A DNA stretch of 26,246 bases, taken from an archaeon (lineage in GTDB: Archaea; Thermoproteota; Nitrososphaeria; Nitrososphaerales; CADDZS01). The notes beneath the pieces were generated by a model. The model saw only the letters and a program-made list of their open reading frames with translations, was not told the DNA's origin and ran no database searches. Shown piece by piece: positions 22,338 through 26,246 of this stretch. The stretch lies in NCBI GenBank assembly GCA_021806865.1, contig JAKAPU010000020.1, positions 1-26,246 of the forward strand, written 5' to 3'. Each line of letters opens with the position of its first letter. The first letter of the stretch is position 1. A program made the translations under genes and the position numbers.

Positions 22338-23219
22338 TTGCCAGTATTCAGACCAAGCGAGTTCTTTCTGTCCAAAGACAAGAACGAGGTCGCTCGAAAA
22401 TTAAAGTCCGAGGGAAAGCGGGCGCAAATCATAGCCGGAGGAACCGGCTTTTACGAACTTGCAAAGCGGGGTTACATTCCAGAGGTCAAGAGCGTCGTTT
22501 CGATAATGCAGCTTGGTCTGAGCTACATCGATGAAAATTCAAACCATGTGAAAATCGGAGCAACTACCACGCTCCAAACCCTGCTCGACTTCGGGATTGG
22601 GGAAAAAGAAGGCTTTGAAGCAATGGGGGACGCGCTGCACGAGATCCGCCCAGTTCAGGTCAGGAATGTTGCAACAATCGGCGGCGAGGTATGCATCTCC
22701 GTCCCAGTGGTCGATCTTCCAACCGCATTACTTACCTGTAGGGCGACACTCAAAATTATCAGGGAAAATGAGGAGTACGAAACAAACTTGGAGGACTTTT
22801 ACATCGACGCATTTCTCACCAAACTTAAGTACGGAGAATTAGTGAAAGAAGTGACGCTTCCGAAGAGGAGCGACGGGCGCCTGCATTCTGCTTTTGTTAA
22901 GATCGGCAGAACTGCATACGATTTCAACCTGATCAATTGCGCCGTGCTGCTTTCTTCCGATCCTGCGGGGAAACTAGATTCGTTGAGCGTCTATCTTGGT
23001 GGGGTCAAAAGGACACCGATGCACGCTACAGAGTTTGAAAAGAAACTTCTGGGCAAAGTGCCGGACGAAAGAAGTATCTCGGATGCGGCACAATCAAGCT
23101 TCTCTAAGTCGAATTTCCTGCCCTCCGTCCACGGTTCAAATGAGTACAAACACGCAATACTTCCAGTGGTGCTTCGCGATTGCATAATGAAGGCATACAG
23201 AAGGGCGCGAAGAAATTGA
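22338..23219 (+). CDS. Molybdenum hydroxylase FAD-binding (medium) subunit, CoxM/CutB-like
   Basis: The 293-aa protein carries the two FAD loops of this family: AGGTGFYELAK at 33-43, in place of the common AGGTDL, and VATIGGEVC at 111-119, in place of TIGGNL. A C-terminal CO-dehydrogenase flavoprotein domain follows from about 180 (HSAFVKIGRTAYDFNLINCAV). It passes electrons from the 2Fe-2S subunit to FAD and an acceptor such as a quinone. Translation begins at TTG 22338 (MPVFRPSEFF), the natural N-terminus for the fold. The 2Fe-2S subunit gene follows by 27 bp. It is the only medium subunit in the window, while two large subunits lie 6 and 14 kb away in other operons, so it may serve both. 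Confidence 0.9.
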   Translation: MPVFRPSEFFLSKDKNEVARKLKSEGKRAQIIAGGTGFYELAKRGYIPEVKSVVSIMQLGLSYIDENSNHVKIGATTTLQTLLDFGIGEKEGFEAMGDALHEIRPVQVRNVATIGGEVCISVPVVDLPTALLTCRATLKIIRENEEYETNLEDFYIDAFLTKLKYGELVKEVTLPKRSDGRLHSAFVKIGRTAYDFNLINCAVLLSSDPAGKLDSLSVYLGGVKRTPMHATEFEKKLLGKVPDERSISDAAQSSFSKSNFLPSVHGSNEYKHAILPVVLRDCIMKAYRRARRN

Positions 23220-23246
23220 CCGGTGTGATGTGGCGTAATTTCTTCT

Positions 23247-23753
23247 ATGGAGGTCAATGAAGTGGCCGACACCATCGAGATCAACGTCAATGCGAAGAAC
23301 TACACCGTTCACGTCAAAGCGTATGATACTTTATCAAGAGTGTTGAGGGACGAGTTAGGGCTGTTTGGAACGAAACGAGGTTGTGATTATGGAGGATGCG
23401 GCGCTTGCACAGTTTCTATCGATGGGAAGGCCGTCTATTCTTGCATGTACCCGGTGCAAAACACCCTCGACAAAAGAATTCTTACTGTGGAGGGCCTTGT
23501 TGGGAACGGAGAGCTTAGCCAAAGCGCGCTTTCGGAAATTCAGAAAGGCTTTCTTGAAAACGGGGGGTTGCAATGCGGCTACTGCACTGCGGGAATCATG
23601 ATGTCGACCAAGTGTCTGTTGGACAAAAATCCGAACCCGAGCATGGTAGATGTCCAGGAAGCTCTTGCAGGGAATATTTGCCGCTGTACGGGGTACGGAC
23701 GGATACTCGAATCGATATTCGCCGCGGCAAAGCAACGCCGAGAGACAAAATAG
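23247..23753 (+). CDS. Molybdenum hydroxylase 2Fe-2S (small) subunit, CoxS/CutC-like
   Basis: The 168-aa protein has both clusters of the family. The plant-ferredoxin-type N-terminal site has C46, C51, C54 and C66 (GCDYGGCGAC...YSC), and the four-helix-bundle C-terminal site has C110, C113, C145 and C147 (QCGYCTAG...ICRC). It shuttles electrons from the Mo cofactor in the large subunit to FAD in the medium subunit. It starts at ATG 23247, has an N-terminal extension of about seven residues and lies 27 bp after the medium-subunit gene. The next gene, an SCP2-domain protein, starts 11 bp downstream. No cysteine is missing, so the subunit should be functional. Confidence 0.93.
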   Translation: MEVNEVADTIEINVNAKNYTVHVKAYDTLSRVLRDELGLFGTKRGCDYGGCGACTVSIDGKAVYSCMYPVQNTLDKRILTVEGLVGNGELSQSALSEIQKGFLENGGLQCGYCTAGIMMSTKCLLDKNPNPSMVDVQEALAGNICRCTGYGRILESIFAAAKQRRETK

Positions 23754-23764
23754 AGGCTTCAACA

Positions 23765-24157
23765 TTGGCAGGCAAGTGCTCGCGTGCAATTTCACTTCTC
23801 GCCGATTACATGAACAAGACTAGCGAAGTGAAGAATTTCATCTCTGGTTGGAGCAGCGCGATCCAATTTGACCTGAGCGGGGAAGATCCTTTCGGGCTTG
23901 TCTTCTCAGCCGACGGGAGAGTGGATTTCAAAACAGGAAAGCTAGATAGACCTGATGTGACTTTCTACTGCAACTCGGATCTTTTCTTCCAAGTGATCAC
24001 TGGAAAAGTGGATCAGGATGAGGCTTTCAGCAACGGGCTCGTGGACGTCAAAGGTTCAATTTTTGACTCTGTAAAATTTAGGCATGCGGCCGAATTGACC
24101 CAAGAGAAGCACAGTACTCTCTTCGCAGCTCTACGTGCGTTCTCGAGATTTGCTTGA
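23765..24157 (+). CDS. SCP2 sterol-carrier-like domain protein
   Basis: The 130-aa product is essentially one SCP2 domain: a helical N-terminus (ISLLADYMNKT), then IQFDLSGEDPFGLVFSADG, the RPDVTFYCNSDLFFQVITGK core and DEAFSNGLVDVKGS with the typical final helix. SCP2 domains bind hydrophobic ligands such as lipids or acyl-CoA. The frame is open further upstream but overlaps the 2Fe-2S gene. TTG 23765 is chosen because GAGG lies eight bases before it and the protein then begins just before the fold; ATG 23810 is an alternative. It appears to be the third gene of the CoxM-CoxS-like operon, so it may deliver or hold a hydrophobic substrate or quinone for the hydroxylase. That function is inferred. 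Confidence 0.8.
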   Translation: MAGKCSRAISLLADYMNKTSEVKNFISGWSSAIQFDLSGEDPFGLVFSADGRVDFKTGKLDRPDVTFYCNSDLFFQVITGKVDQDEAFSNGLVDVKGSIFDSVKFRHAAELTQEKHSTLFAALRAFSRFA

Positions 24158-24225
24158 TTTAGCGAAGGCAGTTTGATACTCGTGTCAAGCGCGATCTTGA
24201 GCAATAGCTTTACGACTAGCCAAAT

Positions 24226-25104
24226 TTGTTAATTACGACCGCATCTAGATGGGAAGATAACTTGCAAGAATCCGAGCGCGGGAATCTCATCGACAGCCTA
24301 GTAATCTACGGGCTCAGTCCGGTCCAGGCCCAGATATACATCACGCTCCTGAAACTTGGCAAGTCGACAGCGAAATCGATCTCGATAAACTCAGATATCA
24401 ACAGGGTGGACGTTTATCGCGCGGTGAAACGCCTAAGCAAACTGGGATTGATAGAGCAGGTGCTTGGTAGTCCGATAACCTTCATAGCAGTTGAGCCCGA
24501 ACAGGCTTTGGACATTCTCGTGGAAGCAAAGGCAAGCCAGATTGACAGACTCAGGTCAGAAAAAACTTATCTCAAAAGACGGCTCGAATTGATTGCACTC
24601 GATGGCCCGGTAAAAAACGAAAGAGGTGGGGAGGACGAAGAACTTTTCGTAAAGGTACTTTCCGGCGAGCAAGTGTTTCGCAGGCTCAAATCTCTGATCA
24701 CTAACTCCAAAGAGGAGGTGATCACAGTATTCTCTCCGAAGAGCCTTGTCCTGTATGATAGGATAGGAGTACCCGAGCTTGAGCAGGAGCGGATAGATGC
24801 AGGCGTGAGAATTAGAGCGGTCACTAGCATCACGAAAGAAAACCACCGAGAGGCAATATCATATTCAAGGGTGGTAGACCTAAGACATTCGGATCAGCTG
24901 TCTTCGCATCTCAGGTATACGATCGTAGATCACTCACTTCTGCTTCTTCCGGTCGGCGAGCCTCCGACCAGTCTGGGTGAGGCGACGGCGCTTTGGACAG
25001 ATAGCAACGCATTGATCGCGGGATTAATCGATGATTTCGAAAAATTATGGATAAATTCCATCCCTCATGATGAAAGAATTGCAAGGCTGCAAACGATCTT
25101 GTAG
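24226..25104 (+). CDS. TrmB-family transcriptional regulator
   Basis: This 292-aa protein has an N-terminal TrmB winged helix at about 21-90 (LVIYGLSPVQAQIYITLLKLGKSTAKSIS...VDVYRAVKRLSKLGLIEQV), a coiled-coil linker near 92-118, and a C-terminal effector-type domain in which VITVFSPKSLVLYD resembles the PLD-like fold of TrmB proteins. TrmB proteins are archaeal sugar- or metabolite-responsive repressors or activators. It lies 68 bp downstream of the SCP2 gene on the same strand, and control of the adjacent molybdenum hydroxylase cluster is the natural guess. The start is uncertain: TTG 24226 is the longest, while TTG 24262 (MQESERGN) would still keep the whole domain. No operator site was identified with confidence. 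Confidence 0.85.
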   Translation: MLITTASRWEDNLQESERGNLIDSLVIYGLSPVQAQIYITLLKLGKSTAKSISINSDINRVDVYRAVKRLSKLGLIEQVLGSPITFIAVEPEQALDILVEAKASQIDRLRSEKTYLKRRLELIALDGPVKNERGGEDEELFVKVLSGEQVFRRLKSLITNSKEEVITVFSPKSLVLYDRIGVPELEQERIDAGVRIRAVTSITKENHREAISYSRVVDLRHSDQLSSHLRYTIVDHSLLLLPVGEPPTSLGEATALWTDSNALIAGLIDDFEKLWINSIPHDERIARLQTIL

Positions 25105-25161
25105 TATGACGTTGCTACACAACACATGCTTTTAGAATCCCCAATCACGTAAGATTCCGCT

Positions 25162-26058
25162 TTGGTTTCTACAATCAAGCAGTATCTTAGGACCGATCTC
25201 GTGCCGGAGTACATTGACGTGAAACTGATCCAGCACTCACAAAACAACGCTAGAACCTACCTATCAAACCTGAATTCCCTCATTGCTTCAATCAAGCAAA
25301 ACGGACTGTTACAACCGATCATAGTTAGACTTTCGGGGAGCAGATTCGAAATTGTCGCTGGCAACAGACGACTTGAAGCTTGCAAGAAACTGCACTGGGT
25401 AAAGATACCATGCCTTGTCAGAGAACTCTCCGACAAGGAGGCCTACGAGATCGGGCTGATAGAGAACATTGAGAGAGAAACACTTACTCCAATCGAGGAG
25501 GCAAGATCCTTCCAGCTCTACATAAAACAGAAAGGTTGGGGCGGAGTGAAATCACTCGCCGAAAAGATTGGTCGAAGCGAAGAGTACGTGTCGCACAGGA
25601 TAGCTCTTCTTGGTCTGCCGAAGATTGTACTGGAGCTGATTAGCTCGGACAAGTTATCGCCGAGCGCAGCTCACGAGATCGTGTGGATGAAGAACGCAGA
25701 CGAACAGAAGATGTTGGCAAAGACAGCGGCGGAACTCGGCCTTCCCGCAAAGAAGGTGAGGGAAGCAGTTGTGCTTTCAAAGAGTGGGCAGAAGATGGAT
25801 GACATCGTGTCTGCAATGGATAGCAGGGAGTTGGGGCGAGTAAAGGATGCCGCTGAGAAGCAATCGAAGCTCTTGGACAAGAGCATACTCACTCTACGCA
25901 TATGCATACTTCGTCTTGACTCAATAATCGAGGAAATCGATAACGAAACAGGATCAGAGAGCCTGAGGCAGATACTGATTCAAAAGAGGCTTCTTGTCCA
26001 CAACGAGATCGACGACCTTATCCATCTCAAGAAATCGATGGCCGCTAGGTCAGTCTAG
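25162..26058 (+). CDS. Orphan ParB/Spo0J-like DNA-binding protein
   Basis: The 298-aa protein carries the ParB N-terminal nuclease-like domain with A66-GNRRLEACKKL (box II) and ENIERETLTPIEEA at 101-114, the CTP-binding and clamp motifs of the family. A central helix-turn-helix (about 130-155, KSLAEKIGRSEEYVSHRIALLGLP) and a charged helical C-terminal part follow. ParB proteins bind centromere-like sites or act as DNA-binding regulators. No ParA ATPase lies in the window and no clear parS-like palindrome is nearby, so a Noc- or regulator-like role is as likely as segregation. TTG 25162 gives the longest frame; GTG 25201 is an alternative just before the conserved IDVKLIQ strand. It is convergent with the next gene at a 2-bp gap. 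Confidence 0.85.
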   Translation: MVSTIKQYLRTDLVPEYIDVKLIQHSQNNARTYLSNLNSLIASIKQNGLLQPIIVRLSGSRFEIVAGNRRLEACKKLHWVKIPCLVRELSDKEAYEIGLIENIERETLTPIEEARSFQLYIKQKGWGGVKSLAEKIGRSEEYVSHRIALLGLPKIVLELISSDKLSPSAAHEIVWMKNADEQKMLAKTAAELGLPAKKVREAVVLSKSGQKMDDIVSAMDSRELGRVKDAAEKQSKLLDKSILTLRICILRLDSIIEEIDNETGSESLRQILIQKRLLVHNEIDDLIHLKKSMAARSV

Positions 26059-26081
26059 CTCTACTCGAACGAAGATAGAGC
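26058..26081. repeat. Inverted repeat at the ParB/luciferase-like junction
   Basis: GCTCTA (26058-26063) and TAGAGC (26076-26081) form a six-pair stem around a 12-base loop, directly across the two convergent stop codons. It may help termination in both directions, but it is short enough to occur by chance. Confidence 0.3.
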
Positions 26082-26246
26082 CTCGCCTGCGAAGAGTTTC
26101 ATCATTTCGAGAAACTCCGAGATGCTAGAGTATACGAACTTGAGTTCGGTGAGGTTCACTCCAGCTTTCTCGTAGAGCTGCAGTTTTTCTCTCAGTTCCC
26201 TCGGATTTCCAACGAGGCTTCTTTTCAGGCCTTCCTCGACTGAGAC
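26061..26246 (-). CDS. Luciferase-like (LLM class) flavin/F420-dependent oxidoreductase, C-terminal end
   Basis: Read on the minus strand, the last 61 codons of a gene enter from the right edge and end at TAG 26061. The segment SLVGNPRELREKLQLYEKAGV followed by LTELKFVYSSISEFLEMMKLFA and a short tail matches the end of luciferase-like monooxygenase-family proteins. There a (G)xPxELxExL helix precedes the last strand of the barrel and a final helix. These enzymes use FMN or F420. The catalytic parts are outside the window, so the reaction cannot be judged. Convergent with the ParB-like gene. Confidence 0.65.
   Translation of the reverse strand, partial: VSVEEGLKRSLVGNPRELREKLQLYEKAGVNLTELKFVYSSISEFLEMMKLFAGEALSSFE

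Overview
The window looks archaeal, and most likely comes from a heterotrophic, non-ammonia-oxidising member of the Thaumarchaeota/Nitrososphaeria or a near relative. That placement is inference. It rests on TATA-box promoters placed 26-43 bp before start codons, many TTG starts, a TrmB-family regulator, a small ArnR1-like winged-helix protein, a 45-residue C2H2 zinc-finger protein, and CoxD/CoxE-type genes beside molybdenum hydroxylase subunits. No rRNA, tRNA, CRISPR array, transposase or phage gene was seen.

Layout. (1) 1-3817, minus strand: winged-helix regulator, cation diffusion facilitator, M20 metallopeptidase, an unknown 88-aa basic protein and the N-terminal part of a DEAH-type helicase cut by the left edge. 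(2) 3818-4744: mostly non-coding, with one hidden C2H2 mini-protein. (3) 4745-6280, minus: FAD-dependent phytoene-desaturase-like oxidoreductase, divergent from (4). (4) 6451-12097, plus: molybdenum hydroxylase large subunit, MoxR/CoxD-type AAA ATPase, CoxE-type VWA protein and class V aminotransferase. (5) 12136-17394, minus: transcription order is 3-hydroxyacyl-CoA dehydrogenase, second molybdenum hydroxylase large subunit, aldehyde dehydrogenase, cupin. (6) 17512-20237, plus: metallophosphoesterase and APC permease. (7) 20281-22183, minus: M29/NicX-like metalloenzyme and amidohydrolase. (8) 22338-24157, plus: molybdenum hydroxylase FAD subunit, 2Fe-2S subunit and an SCP2-domain protein, followed by a TrmB regulator and an orphan ParB-like protein. 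(9) The C-terminal end of a luciferase-like oxidoreductase enters from the right edge.

How it may work. The window holds two large (Mo) subunits but one FAD subunit and one FeS subunit, each in a different operon, so the two catalytic subunits may share one electron-transfer pair. Neither large subunit has the Cu-binding Cys motif of true CO dehydrogenase. One has an AFRGFG motif as in xanthine-dehydrogenase-type enzymes; the other has an unusual SVRGPGM. Around them are a permease, amidohydrolase, NicX-like ring-cleavage candidate, aldehyde dehydrogenase, hydroxyacyl-CoA dehydrogenase and an aminotransferase related to glyoxylate aminotransferases. Together they suggest an uptake and oxidation island for an N-heterocyclic (purine- or pyridine-like) or related carbon/nitrogen source. 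The substrate is not visible in the sequence.

The three convergent gene junctions each carry an inverted repeat, one of them a perfect 20-bp palindrome.
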